Shown here piece by piece: positions 13,097 to 20,595 of a stretch of DNA of 20,595 bases. Origin of the DNA: an uncultured Oscillospiraceae bacterium (GTDB lineage: Bacteria > Bacillota > Clostridia > Oscillospirales > Ruminococcaceae). Numbering within the stretch: position 1 is the first letter of the stretch; each line of letters starts with the position of its first letter. The DNA lies in assembly GCA_934454435.1 (NCBI GenBank), contig CAKSGA010000038.1, positions 1 to 20,595 of the forward strand, written 5' to 3'. The notes below the pieces were generated by a model that was not told the DNA's origin, ran no database searches, and saw nothing but the letters and a program-made list of their open reading frames with translations. Position numbers and translations under genes: made by a program.

Positions 13097-13125
13097 CATA
13101 AATAGTAAATATAGGGGGAACTTTT

Positions 13126-15225
13126 GTGCCGCACCTTGTAATACTCGAGTCGCCGTCTAAGGCGAAAACAGTAAAGAAGTATCTCGGTGAGGGCTATGAC
13201 GTCATAGCCTCCACCGGACATATAATCGACCTGCCGAAATCCAAGCTGGGCGTAGATGTGGATCATGATTTTGAGCCGCAGTACATCAACATGAAGGATA
13301 AGGCGGAGGTCATCAAGGAACTGAAAAAACACGCCAAGGCAAGCGATATGATCTACCTTGCGACCGACCCGGACCGTGAGGGAGAAGCTATCGCATGGCA
13401 CCTGTCGCACCTGCTGGGTATCGATGGCAACAAGCCCGTGCGTGTGACATTCAATGAGATCACCAAGACCGGTGTACAGAACGGAATGGCTGCGCCCCGG
13501 TGCATAGATACCGATATCGTGGACGCCCAGCAGGCACGCCGTATTCTGGACAGGATCGTCGGCTATAAGCTGTCGCCGTTCCTCTGGAAGAAGGTCCGCA
13601 GGGGGCTTTCCGCAGGACGTGTACAGTCCGTTGCGGTCAGGATAATCGTTGACCGTGAGAATGAGATACGCAACTTCGTTTCACAGGAATACTGGAGCAT
13701 CGACGCCAAGCTCACTGCCGCTTCTTCAAAGAGGGCGTTCGCTGCGAAGCTCGCTGAAATAGACGGCGAAAAGGCTTCCATCAGCAGCAAGGACGAGGCT
13801 GACAAGCTGTTGGAAAGGCTCAAGGGTGCAGAATTCATCGTGGCCGGGCTGAAAAAGTCCCAGCGCAAGAAGCAGCCCGCACCGCCGTTCACGACCTCCA
13901 CGCTCCAGCAGGAGGCGAGCCGCCGTTACTCCTTCCAGGCAAGGAGAACCATGAAGGCAGCCCAGGAGCTGTATGAAGGTATCGACGTAGAGGGGCTCGG
14001 TGCGACCGGTCTTATCACCTACATGAGAACCGACTCGCTCAGGATCTCCGACGAGGCTAAGGCAGCCGCTGCGGACCTCATAAAGGAGCTCTACGGCGCT
14101 GAGTATCTGCCGGAGAAGCCCAGGGTGTTCAAGTCAAAGAGCAACGCCCAGGACGCTCATGAGGCTATACGTCCCACGACCGTGAGCCTGACGCCGGACA
14201 AGGTAAAGGCTTCGCTGACTAATGACCAGTATAAGCTGTACAAGCTCATCTGGGAGCGCTTCATGGCGAGCCAGATGCAGAACGCCGTGCTGGATACCGT
14301 GGCTGCGGATATCTCTGCGGCAGGGTGTCTGTTCAAGAGCAGCGGCTATTCGGTGAAGTTTGACGGCTTCACCAGGCTTTATGAGGAAACCAAGGAGGCT
14401 GACGGCGAGCAGACCGGAGCCCTCCCCAGACTGGAAAAGGGTGAGAAGCTCACCGCTAAGGAAGTCCTCGGCAACCAGCACTTCACGCAGCCCCCGGCAC
14501 GCTACAACGAAGCATCGCTGATCAAGGAGCTGGAAGAGAACGGTATCGGCAGACCGTCCACTTATGCACCGACTATCTCAACGATACTCGACAGGCATTA
14601 TGTGGAGCGTGAGTCAGGCAATCAGCTCAAGCCGACCGCCCTCGGTGAAGTGATCACCGAGCTGCTCAAGGATCATTTCAACAACATAGTTGACGTGAAG
14701 TTCACCGCCAAGATGGAAACCTCCCTTGATGATATCGAGCATGGCACAAAGAACTGGGTCGAGGTGCTGCGAAAGTTCTATGACGGCTTCGCAAAGAGCC
14801 TTGAAAAGGCAGAGAACGACATGGAGGGCAAGCGGGTAAAGGTCCCAGATGAGCCTACCGACATCGTCTGCGAGGAATGCGGCAAGCCGATGGTCATTAA
14901 AATCGGACCATATGGAAAGTTCCTGGGGTGCAGCGGTTTCCCGGAGTGCAAGTTCACCAAGAAGATAGTTACGGAGACCCAGGGCACCTGCCCGAAGTGC
15001 GGAAAGAAAATGCTCGCAAAGAAGTCCAAGAAGGGCAAGCCTTTCTACGGCTGCGAGGATTATCAGAACTGCAACTTTATGACGTGGGATCTCCCGATCT
15101 CAGAGAAGTGCCCGCAGTGCGGCGCAACGCTGTTCAAGAAAACAGGACGCATGGGCAAGATATACTGCGCTAAGGAGGGCTGCGGCTATGAGCGCCCCCT
15201 GGACAATGCAAAGGATAAGGAATAA
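13126..15225 (+). CDS. topA: DNA topoisomerase I
   Basis: This 699-residue type IA topoisomerase relaxes negative supercoils by single-strand cutting. The TOPRIM domain has E8 (LESPSKAKTV) and D81-x-D83-x-E85 (DPDREGEA). Catalytic Y299 is in GLITYMRTDS. Other conserved stretches are SAGRVQSVAVR (162-172), PPFTTSTLQQEASR (253-266) and NGIGRPSTYAPTIS (472-485). Three C-terminal four-cysteine zinc ribbons follow: C582/C585/C602/C608, C622/C625/C643/C649 and C662/C665/C681/C686. The start is GTG 13126, seven bases after AGGGGG. Its TAA overlaps the trmFO ATG by one base. Confidence 0.97.
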   Translation: MPHLVILESPSKAKTVKKYLGEGYDVIASTGHIIDLPKSKLGVDVDHDFEPQYINMKDKAEVIKELKKHAKASDMIYLATDPDREGEAIAWHLSHLLGIDGNKPVRVTFNEITKTGVQNGMAAPRCIDTDIVDAQQARRILDRIVGYKLSPFLWKKVRRGLSAGRVQSVAVRIIVDRENEIRNFVSQEYWSIDAKLTAASSKRAFAAKLAEIDGEKASISSKDEADKLLERLKGAEFIVAGLKKSQRKKQPAPPFTTSTLQQEASRRYSFQARRTMKAAQELYEGIDVEGLGATGLITYMRTDSLRISDEAKAAAADLIKELYGAEYLPEKPRVFKSKSNAQDAHEAIRPTTVSLTPDKVKASLTNDQYKLYKLIWERFMASQMQNAVLDTVAADISAAGCLFKSSGYSVKFDGFTRLYEETKEADGEQTGALPRLEKGEKLTAKEVLGNQHFTQPPARYNEASLIKELEENGIGRPSTYAPTISTILDRHYVERESGNQLKPTALGEVITELLKDHFNNIVDVKFTAKMETSLDDIEHGTKNWVEVLRKFYDGFAKSLEKAENDMEGKRVKVPDEPTDIVCEECGKPMVIKIGPYGKFLGCSGFPECKFTKKIVTETQGTCPKCGKKMLAKKSKKGKPFYGCEDYQNCNFMTWDLPISEKCPQCGATLFKKTGRMGKIYCAKEGCGYERPLDNAKDKE

Positions 15226-16547
15226 TGACGGTTAAGGTTATCGGCGCAGGTCTGGCGGGCTGCGAGGCGGCGGTTCAGCTTGCGGGGCGTGGCTTTGACG
15301 TGGAGCTCCACGAGATGAAGCCGGAGAAGTACACCCCGGCGCACCATTATCAGGGCTTTGCGGAACTGGTCTGCTCCAATTCGCTTAAAGCGGCAAGACC
15401 CGAGAGCGCCTGCGGTCTGCTGAAAGAGGAGATGCGCAGGTTCGGCTCGGTGATACTCAAGGCGGCGGAAAAGACCGCTGTACCTGCCGGCGGAGCGCTT
15501 GCGGTGGACCGCACGAAGTTCTCTGACGAGGTGACGGCGATCGTCCGCAGCTTCCCGAATATACATGTGATAAGCGGCGAGGTGACGGAGCTCCCGGAGC
15601 ATAACGCAGTGATCTGTACGGGTCCGCTGACCTCCGACGCACTGGCGGAGAAAATACATGCGCTCTGCGGCGAGGGACTGAGCTTCTATGACGCTGCGGC
15701 TCCCATAGTTTCGGCAGACAGCATTGATTTCAGCAAGGCGTTTTACCAGACCAGGTATGACAAGGGCGAGGCGGATTACGTCAACTGTCCTATGGACCGT
15801 GACGAGTATCAGGCGTTCTATGACGCCCTGGTGACCGCCGAGAGCGCTCCGCTGAAGGAGTTCGACCGTCCTGAGGAGAGCGCAGGAATGCGTGTTTTCG
15901 AGGGCTGTATGCCGGTGGAGGTCCTGGCGAAGCGTGGCTTTGAGAGCGTGCGCTACGGCTGCATGAAGCCGGTGGGGCTCACCGACCCCAGGACCGGAAA
16001 GCGTCCATATGCGGTGGTACAGCTCCGCAAGGAGAACCGTGACGGCACGATGTACAACCTGGTGGGATTTCAGACGAACCTGAAATTCGGCGAGCAGAAA
16101 CGGGTCTTTTCCATGATACCCGGGCTTGAGAATGCGGAATTCGTGCGGTACGGCGTAATGCACAGGAACACGTTCCTTGACAGCCCGAGGCTGCTGGACA
16201 AGTGGTTCATGCTGAGGGGGTCGGACAACGTGTTTTTCGGCGGACAGATGACCGGAGTAGAGGGCTATGTTGAGAGCGCAGCCTCCGGAATAATAGCCGG
16301 CAGGGCTCTTGCAGACAGGCTTTCCGGAAAGCAGCCGATGGAGCTCCCACGTACTACCATGCTTGGTGCGCTGTGCAATTACATCAGCGACCCCACGGTG
16401 GAGAATTTCCAGCCGATGGCGAGCAGCATGGGAATACTCCCCGGGCTGGATAAGGTCATAAAGGGCAAGCAGGAGCGCTACGCAGCGCTGGCACAAAGGG
16501 CGCTCTCCGACCTGGACAGGGCTCTTGCTGATTGTGAGGATACATAA
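15225..16547 (+). CDS. trmFO: tRNA (uracil-54-C5)-methyltransferase, folate/FAD-dependent
   Basis: This 440-residue flavoprotein makes T54 in the tRNA T-loop using methylenetetrahydrofolate and FADH2. The FAD fold is at VIGAGLAGCEAA (5-16), then ELVCSNSLK (47-55) with C50 and FEGCMPVE (225-232) with C228; these match the two catalytic cysteines known in the Bacillus enzyme. The C-terminal FFGGQMTGVEGYVESAASG segment is typical. The length is normal. The ATG at 15225 overlaps the topA stop (TAATG) and has AAGGA close by, which indicates coupling. The topA-trmFO order is widespread in Firmicutes. Confidence 0.96.
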   Translation: MTVKVIGAGLAGCEAAVQLAGRGFDVELHEMKPEKYTPAHHYQGFAELVCSNSLKAARPESACGLLKEEMRRFGSVILKAAEKTAVPAGGALAVDRTKFSDEVTAIVRSFPNIHVISGEVTELPEHNAVICTGPLTSDALAEKIHALCGEGLSFYDAAAPIVSADSIDFSKAFYQTRYDKGEADYVNCPMDRDEYQAFYDALVTAESAPLKEFDRPEESAGMRVFEGCMPVEVLAKRGFESVRYGCMKPVGLTDPRTGKRPYAVVQLRKENRDGTMYNLVGFQTNLKFGEQKRVFSMIPGLENAEFVRYGVMHRNTFLDSPRLLDKWFMLRGSDNVFFGGQMTGVEGYVESAASGIIAGRALADRLSGKQPMELPRTTMLGALCNYISDPTVENFQPMASSMGILPGLDKVIKGKQERYAALAQRALSDLDRALADCEDT

Positions 16548-16549
16548 TT

Positions 16550-17563
16550 ATGAAGATAGTAATAGACGGTTTCGGCGGGGACAACTCCCCGGACGAGGTA
16601 CTTAAAGGCGCAGCCCTTGCCGTAAAGGAGCTGGGAATTGATGTCGCCATTACCGGCGACGAGAAGATACTCATGCAGCGCATGAAGGAGCTGAACGTTT
16701 CCGACAGCCACATCGAGCTTATCCCGGCGGAGGGCGTCATCACCACAGAGGACTCTCCCAAGTCCGTTATCAAGGAGAAATCCGGGACTTCAATGGGAAA
16801 GGCGCTGTATTACCTCGCAGACGGCAGTGCCGACGCATTCATCAGCGCAGGCAGCACGGCGGCGATAGTAGTCGGCGGAACGATGGTGGAAAAGCGCATC
16901 AAGGGCGTCAAGAGGACTGCCCTCGTACCGCTCATGCCCTGCCTTGGCGGCGGCAGATACAGCGTTATCGACGGCGGCGCAAATCTCGAGTGCAGACCCG
17001 AGATGCTCCAGCAGTTTGCAGTGCTGGGCAGCATTTTCATGGAAAAGACCATGGGTATAGAGAAGCCCCGGGTAGGTCTGCTGAACATCGGCACCGAAGA
17101 GGAAAAGGGCAGGGAGCTGGAGCATGAAACTATGAAGCTGCTGCGTGAAACTACCTCCATCAATTTCGTGGGCTATGTAGAGGGACGTGACGCACCGATA
17201 GGCAAGGTCGATGTGCTGGTGACGGATGGCTTCACCGGAAACGTGTTCCTGAAAGCCTGCGAGGGCATGGGAATACTGATGAAGCAGTCGCTGAAGAGCA
17301 TGTTCTTCGCAAACCTCAGGACGAAGATAGGCGCACTGTGCGTAAAGAAGCAGCTCGGCGACATCACGAAGCAGCTCGACTACAAGACTATCGGCGGCTC
17401 GCCGCTGCTGGGTACCTCAAAGCCGGTGTTCAAGGCGCACGGAAGCTCTGATGCGGTGGCTTTCCTGGGCGCATTCAGGCAGGCCAAGATGTTCGTCGAG
17501 AAGAACGCTATCGAGGAAATGACCAGCGCCATCGCCGCCCTGGGAGTAAAGGAAGAGGCTTGA
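16550..17563 (+). CDS. plsX: Phosphate acyltransferase PlsX
   Basis: This 337-residue peripheral membrane enzyme makes acyl-phosphate from acyl-ACP and phosphate, feeding PlsY in phospholipid synthesis. The pattern seen is MKIVIDGFGGDNSPDEVLKG at the start, then FISAGSTAA, VIDGGANLECRPE, LLNIGTEEEKG, DVLVTDGFTGNVFLK, and KAHGSSDAVAF near the end. The length is typical. It starts two bases after the trmFO stop and ends one base before rnc. The acyl carrier protein gene that often follows plsX is not present here. Confidence 0.96.
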   Translation: MKIVIDGFGGDNSPDEVLKGAALAVKELGIDVAITGDEKILMQRMKELNVSDSHIELIPAEGVITTEDSPKSVIKEKSGTSMGKALYYLADGSADAFISAGSTAAIVVGGTMVEKRIKGVKRTALVPLMPCLGGGRYSVIDGGANLECRPEMLQQFAVLGSIFMEKTMGIEKPRVGLLNIGTEEEKGRELEHETMKLLRETTSINFVGYVEGRDAPIGKVDVLVTDGFTGNVFLKACEGMGILMKQSLKSMFFANLRTKIGALCVKKQLGDITKQLDYKTIGGSPLLGTSKPVFKAHGSSDAVAFLGAFRQAKMFVEKNAIEEMTSAIAALGVKEEA

Positions 17564-17564
17564 T

Positions 17565-18254
17565 ATGTCGGATTTCAGTCAGCTTGAGCAGGCTATAGGC
17601 TATAATTTTAAGAACAAATCATATCTCCGGGGCGCAATGACCCATTCCAGCTATTCCGGAGGAAAGAACAACGGCAGCAACGAGCGGCTCGAGTTCCTGG
17701 GCGACAGCGTGCTCCAGATAACGGTTTCGCTTTATCTCTTCACGAACATGACCACAGTGCCCGAGGGCGGGCTCACAAAGCTGCGTGCCTCCATCGTGTG
17801 CGAGAATTCACTGTACAACTTCGCAAAGCGCATTTCCCTGGGGGACTATATCCTGCTGGGTAAGGGCGAGGAGATGACCGGCGGCAGAGAGCGCCGTTCT
17901 ATCCTTGCGGACGCTTTCGAGGCGCTCATCGCCGCTATTTTCCTCGATGGCGGAATGGACGAGGCGAAGAAGTTCATCATGAAGTTCGTGCCGTCCATCG
18001 ACGCAATAAAGAGCGGCAAGGTGAAGCTCGGCGATTACAAGACCATTCTCCAGGAGATCATACAGCAGAACCCCGAGGAGAAGATCTCATACCAGGTCAC
18101 TGAGGAAGAGGGCGAGGCCCACCACAAGACCTTCAATGCGGAGGTCATGCTGAACGGTCAGAGCATCGGCGCAGGCTCCGGCCAGAGCAAGAAGGAAGCC
18201 GAGCAGGCGGCCGCTAAGGAAGCTATCGGTCTGATGGGCTATGAAACGGACTAA
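17565..18254 (+). CDS. rnc: Ribonuclease III
   Basis: This 229-residue double-strand RNA endonuclease matures rRNA and processes structured mRNAs. The signature NERLEFLGDSVLQ (39-51) carries metal ligands E43 and D47; D116 and E119 in ADAFEALIAA complete the site. A double-strand RNA-binding domain (about 155-225) has DYKTILQEIIQQ, KTFNAEVMLNG and SKKEAEQAAAKEAI. The length is typical. AGGAAGAGG lies upstream inside plsX. Its last 14 bases overlap the following radical SAM gene. Confidence 0.96.
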   Translation: MSDFSQLEQAIGYNFKNKSYLRGAMTHSSYSGGKNNGSNERLEFLGDSVLQITVSLYLFTNMTTVPEGGLTKLRASIVCENSLYNFAKRISLGDYILLGKGEEMTGGRERRSILADAFEALIAAIFLDGGMDEAKKFIMKFVPSIDAIKSGKVKLGDYKTILQEIIQQNPEEKISYQVTEEEGEAHHKTFNAEVMLNGQSIGAGSGQSKKEAEQAAAKEAIGLMGYETD

Positions 18255-19230
18255 CATCTCGGTTTTCATACCGCATATCGGCTGCCCGCACAGGTGCAGC
18301 TTCTGCGACCAGAGGAGCATTTCGGGCTCGGCTCACGCTCCGTCTGCGCAGGAGGTCAGGGAGCTGCTGGAGGAGCAGGCTCCGCACCTCGCAGAGCGGG
18401 GAATGCAGGCAGAGATAGCCTTTTTCGGCGGCAGCTTCACGGCGGTCCCACGGGACTACATGATAAGTCTGCTGGAGTGCGCCGCAGAAGCTGTGGAGCG
18501 TTATCCGGAGGTCTACTGCGGCATACGCTGCTCGACACGTCCTGACTGCATTGATGAGGAGATCATCGCAGCACTGAAAAAATACGGCATGACCGCTGTT
18601 GAACTTGGCGCTCAGTCCATGTCAGACGAGGTGCTGCAGGCGAACGAGCGTGGGCACTCCGCCGAGGACGTCCGCAGGGCTTCACGGCTTATCCGTGAGA
18701 GCGGCATTTCGCTGGGGCTCCAGATGATGACCGGGCTGTATATGGATACGGAGGAACGTGTGCGGTACACCTGCCGGGAGTTCATCGCACTGAAGCCGGA
18801 TACCGTGCGCATTTACCCCACGGTGATTCTGGAGCACACATGGCTTGGCAGGCTGTTCCTCAGCGGCGAGTATCAGAGCTTCGGCTTTGAGCAGACCGTC
18901 GACCTGTGTGCGGAGCTCCTGAGGGAGTTCGAGAGCGCCGGGGTGCGTGTGATACGCATGGGGCTGCATGCTTCCCGGGACGTGGAAAAGGAAATGCTCG
19001 GGGGAGTTTACCACCCGGCATTCCGGGAGATCGTAGAAAGCAGACTGTTCCTTAATGACATGAAAAATAAGCTCCTGTCAATGGAAAAGGGACATTATAT
19101 GATATACACCGACAGACGGAATATCAGCAGGGCTGTCGGGCAGAAGCGCAGCAATATCGCAGCATTGAAGTCGCTGGGGTATGACGTTGATGTTAAGCCG
19201 CAGGACGGGGCTTATATCGAGGTGCGCTGA
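18241..19230 (+). CDS. Radical SAM protein, Elp3/MiaB-like fold, between rnc and smc
   Basis: This 329-residue protein has the radical SAM 4Fe-4S motif C15-x3-C19-x2-C22 (CPHRCSFC) near its start, then AFFGGSFTAVP (SAM-binding GGSF), CSTRPDCID, a conserved VELGAQSMSDEVL strand and LGLQMMTGLYMDT. It resembles the SAM half of Elp3-like and coproporphyrinogen-oxidase-like proteins but lacks an acetyltransferase domain. The substrate is unknown; a role in tRNA or RNA modification is only an inference from the fold and the neighbours. The ATG lies inside rnc with no strong RBS, which suggests coupled translation. Similar genes occupy this rnc-smc slot in many Clostridia, so the position is conserved, not a recent insertion. 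Confidence 0.88.
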   Translation: MKRTNISVFIPHIGCPHRCSFCDQRSISGSAHAPSAQEVRELLEEQAPHLAERGMQAEIAFFGGSFTAVPRDYMISLLECAAEAVERYPEVYCGIRCSTRPDCIDEEIIAALKKYGMTAVELGAQSMSDEVLQANERGHSAEDVRRASRLIRESGISLGLQMMTGLYMDTEERVRYTCREFIALKPDTVRIYPTVILEHTWLGRLFLSGEYQSFGFEQTVDLCAELLREFESAGVRVIRMGLHASRDVEKEMLGGVYHPAFREIVESRLFLNDMKNKLLSMEKGHYMIYTDRRNISRAVGQKRSNIAALKSLGYDVDVKPQDGAYIEVR

Positions 19231-19247
19231 TACAGCGAGGTTTGTGA

Positions 19248-20595
19248 ATGTTTTTTAAGTCACTTGAGATACATGGGTTCAAGTCCTTTGCGGACAAGAC
19301 CGTGCTGAATTTCGACGCCCAGACCACGGCAGTGGTAGGCAGCAACGGAAACGGCAAGAGCAATATAAGCGACGCCCTGCGCTGGGTCATGGGAGAGCAG
19401 GGCGCCAAGACCCTGCGTGGCGAAAAGATGGAGGACGTCATCTTCCACGGCACCACCGACCGCAAGCCCATGGGTTTCGCAAAGGTCGCACTGTGCATAG
19501 ACAATACCGACCGTGCCCTTGCTGTGGACGCTGATGAGGTCACTATCTCCCGCAAGCTGTACCGCAGCGGCGAGAGCGAGTACCTCATAAACGGCGCAAA
19601 GTCCAGGCTCAAGGATATTCAGGAAATGCTTCTTGGCACCGGACTTGGACGTGACGGTTACTCCATCATAGGTCAGGGCAGGGTCGCTGAGATAGTAAAC
19701 GCCCGTGGCACTCAGAGGCGTGAGATATTCGAGGAAGCAGCGGGCATTTCGCTGTTCCTCCACAAGAAGGCTGAAGCTGAAAAGGAGCTGGAAAGCGCCG
19801 AGGAGAATATCCTGCGCCAGAAGGACATAATAAGGGTTGACGAGGAACGCCTGCCGGTGCTGAAGAAGCAGTCCGAAAAGGCGGTGCTCGCTGCAGAGCT
19901 TCTCGACCAGAAAAAGGAGCTCGAGATATCAGTCGGCGCAGCCCATTATGAGGAGCGCCGGAATGCAATAAAGAAGCTGGACGATGACCTGCTGCTCAAC
20001 CGTGCCGAGTGCGAGCACTATGAAAAGGACGCCCAGAAGCTCCAGGACAGCATAGACCTGGGCACTGAGAAGAAGCAGCGCATTCAGGCGGAGCTTGAAA
20101 GATACCGCCGCACCCGTGACGCAGTGAATACCGAGCTTGCGGAGAAGCGCTCCAGCATTCAGGTGCTGGAGAACGACCTCATGCACAACGACAACCGCCG
20201 CAAGGAGCTTGCGGAGCAGATAGCGCACGCAGAGGAAAGCAGCCGCAGCTTTGACGAGGGCATAAAGGAGTTCCAGCAGAAGATAGCCGACAAGCAGCAG
20301 GAGCTGACCGCTATGGATCAGCGCCGCAGCGAGCTCCAGGACAAGCTCGCCGAGATTGCCGGGCAGAACGCCGAGAGCGACAAGGCGTATTCCGAGCTCG
20401 ACCAGAAGCTGGCTCAGGTATACCGTGAGCGCAGCGAGGCTGACGTAAAGTCCGCCCAGGCGGAGCATTCCGCACAGGAGGCGGAGAGCCAGAAGCAGAG
20501 CTTCATCAGCGACGCAGAGAACGCCGAGAGCAGGCTGCGGGAGTACTCCGACAGCCGTGAGGCGGCAAAGAAGCAGCTTGTGGAGATCGCAGAGC
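19248..20595 (+). CDS. smc: Chromosome segregation protein SMC (N-terminal part, cut by window edge)
   Basis: The frame is open from ATG 19248 to the end of the window, 449 residues. It begins MFFKSLEIHGFKSFADKTVL, as SMC proteins do. Walker A is GSNGNGKS (31-38), followed by NISDALRWVMGEQ. The Q-loop is IGQGRV (141-146), and FEEAAGIS (161-168) follows. From about residue 170 the chain is a charged, heptad-rich coiled coil (K, E, Q, A, L) that runs to the edge. SMC dimers with ScpA/ScpB condense and segregate the chromosome. GAGG (19237-19240) lies seven bases before the ATG. The hinge, second coil and Walker B/signature lie beyond the window. Confidence 0.95.
   Translation, partial: MFFKSLEIHGFKSFADKTVLNFDAQTTAVVGSNGNGKSNISDALRWVMGEQGAKTLRGEKMEDVIFHGTTDRKPMGFAKVALCIDNTDRALAVDADEVTISRKLYRSGESEYLINGAKSRLKDIQEMLLGTGLGRDGYSIIGQGRVAEIVNARGTQRREIFEEAAGISLFLHKKAEAEKELESAEENILRQKDIIRVDEERLPVLKKQSEKAVLAAELLDQKKELEISVGAAHYEERRNAIKKLDDDLLLNRAECEHYEKDAQKLQDSIDLGTEKKQRIQAELERYRRTRDAVNTELAEKRSSIQVLENDLMHNDNRRKELAEQIAHAEESSRSFDEGIKEFQQKIADKQQELTAMDQRRSELQDKLAEIAGQNAESDKAYSELDQKLAQVYRERSEADVKSAQAEHSAQEAESQKQSFISDAENAESRLREYSDSREAAKKQLVEIAE

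Noticed and set aside
15186..16496. Minus-strand ORF of 436 codons opposite trmFO
   Set aside because: TrmFO is unambiguous on the plus strand with both catalytic cysteines; the reverse frame is H/R/L-rich with no motif.
1..20595. CRISPR arrays, insertion sequences, attachment sites, tRNA genes
   Set aside because: No regularly spaced direct repeats, transposase or integrase motifs, long terminal repeats or tRNA-like folds were seen on reading both strands.

Overview
The window looks like chromosomal core sequence from a low- to mid-GC Gram-positive anaerobe of the Clostridia, most like Ruminococcus and its relatives. This rests on strong AGGAGG-type ribosome binding sites, textbook TTGACA-N17-TATAAT promoters, anaerobic iron and oxygen genes (flavodiiron protein, FeoAB), the clostridial form of SerA, and the order topA-trmFO-plsX-rnc-radical SAM-smc. 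The genus is an inference. No mobile element, CRISPR array, tRNA or rRNA was found.

Layout. (1) 1-740: on the minus strand, a DUF378 membrane protein gene with its terminator, then the start of an AraC-family regulator that runs off the left edge. (2) 702-4107: a LytTR response regulator and a large hybrid histidine kinase (7TM-PAS-HisKA-ATPase-REC-HPt), ending at a bidirectional terminator. (3) 4118-7798: a minus-strand flavodiiron protein divergent from feoA-feoB. (4) 7914-10353: the serine pathway operon serC-serA, with a consensus promoter, two leader dyads and a strong terminator, followed by a decayed ORF. (5) 10738-12175: the infC-rpmI-rplT operon behind a transcription-attenuating leader of the L20-controlled type. 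Here infC appears to start at ATC. (6) 12200-20595: an unbroken plus-strand run of a SpoU-family RNA methyltransferase, topA, trmFO, plsX, rnc, a radical SAM protein and smc, which runs off the right edge. Several of these genes overlap or abut.

How the genes fit together. The two-component pair should form a membrane-sensed phosphorelay whose HPt domain passes phosphate to the LytTR regulator. The flavodiiron protein and FeoAB share an intergenic region and link O2/NO detoxification with ferrous iron uptake. SerC and SerA carry out two of the three steps from 3-phosphoglycerate to serine. The right half is translation, DNA topology, tRNA modification, phospholipid initiation, RNA processing and chromosome condensation.

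No clearly new multi-gene system is visible. The signals most worth a second look are regulatory: the paired dyads at the serC promoter, the inverted repeat flanking the -10 box of the two-component operon, the infC attenuator with an explicit alternative pairing, and a three-hairpin leader before topA.
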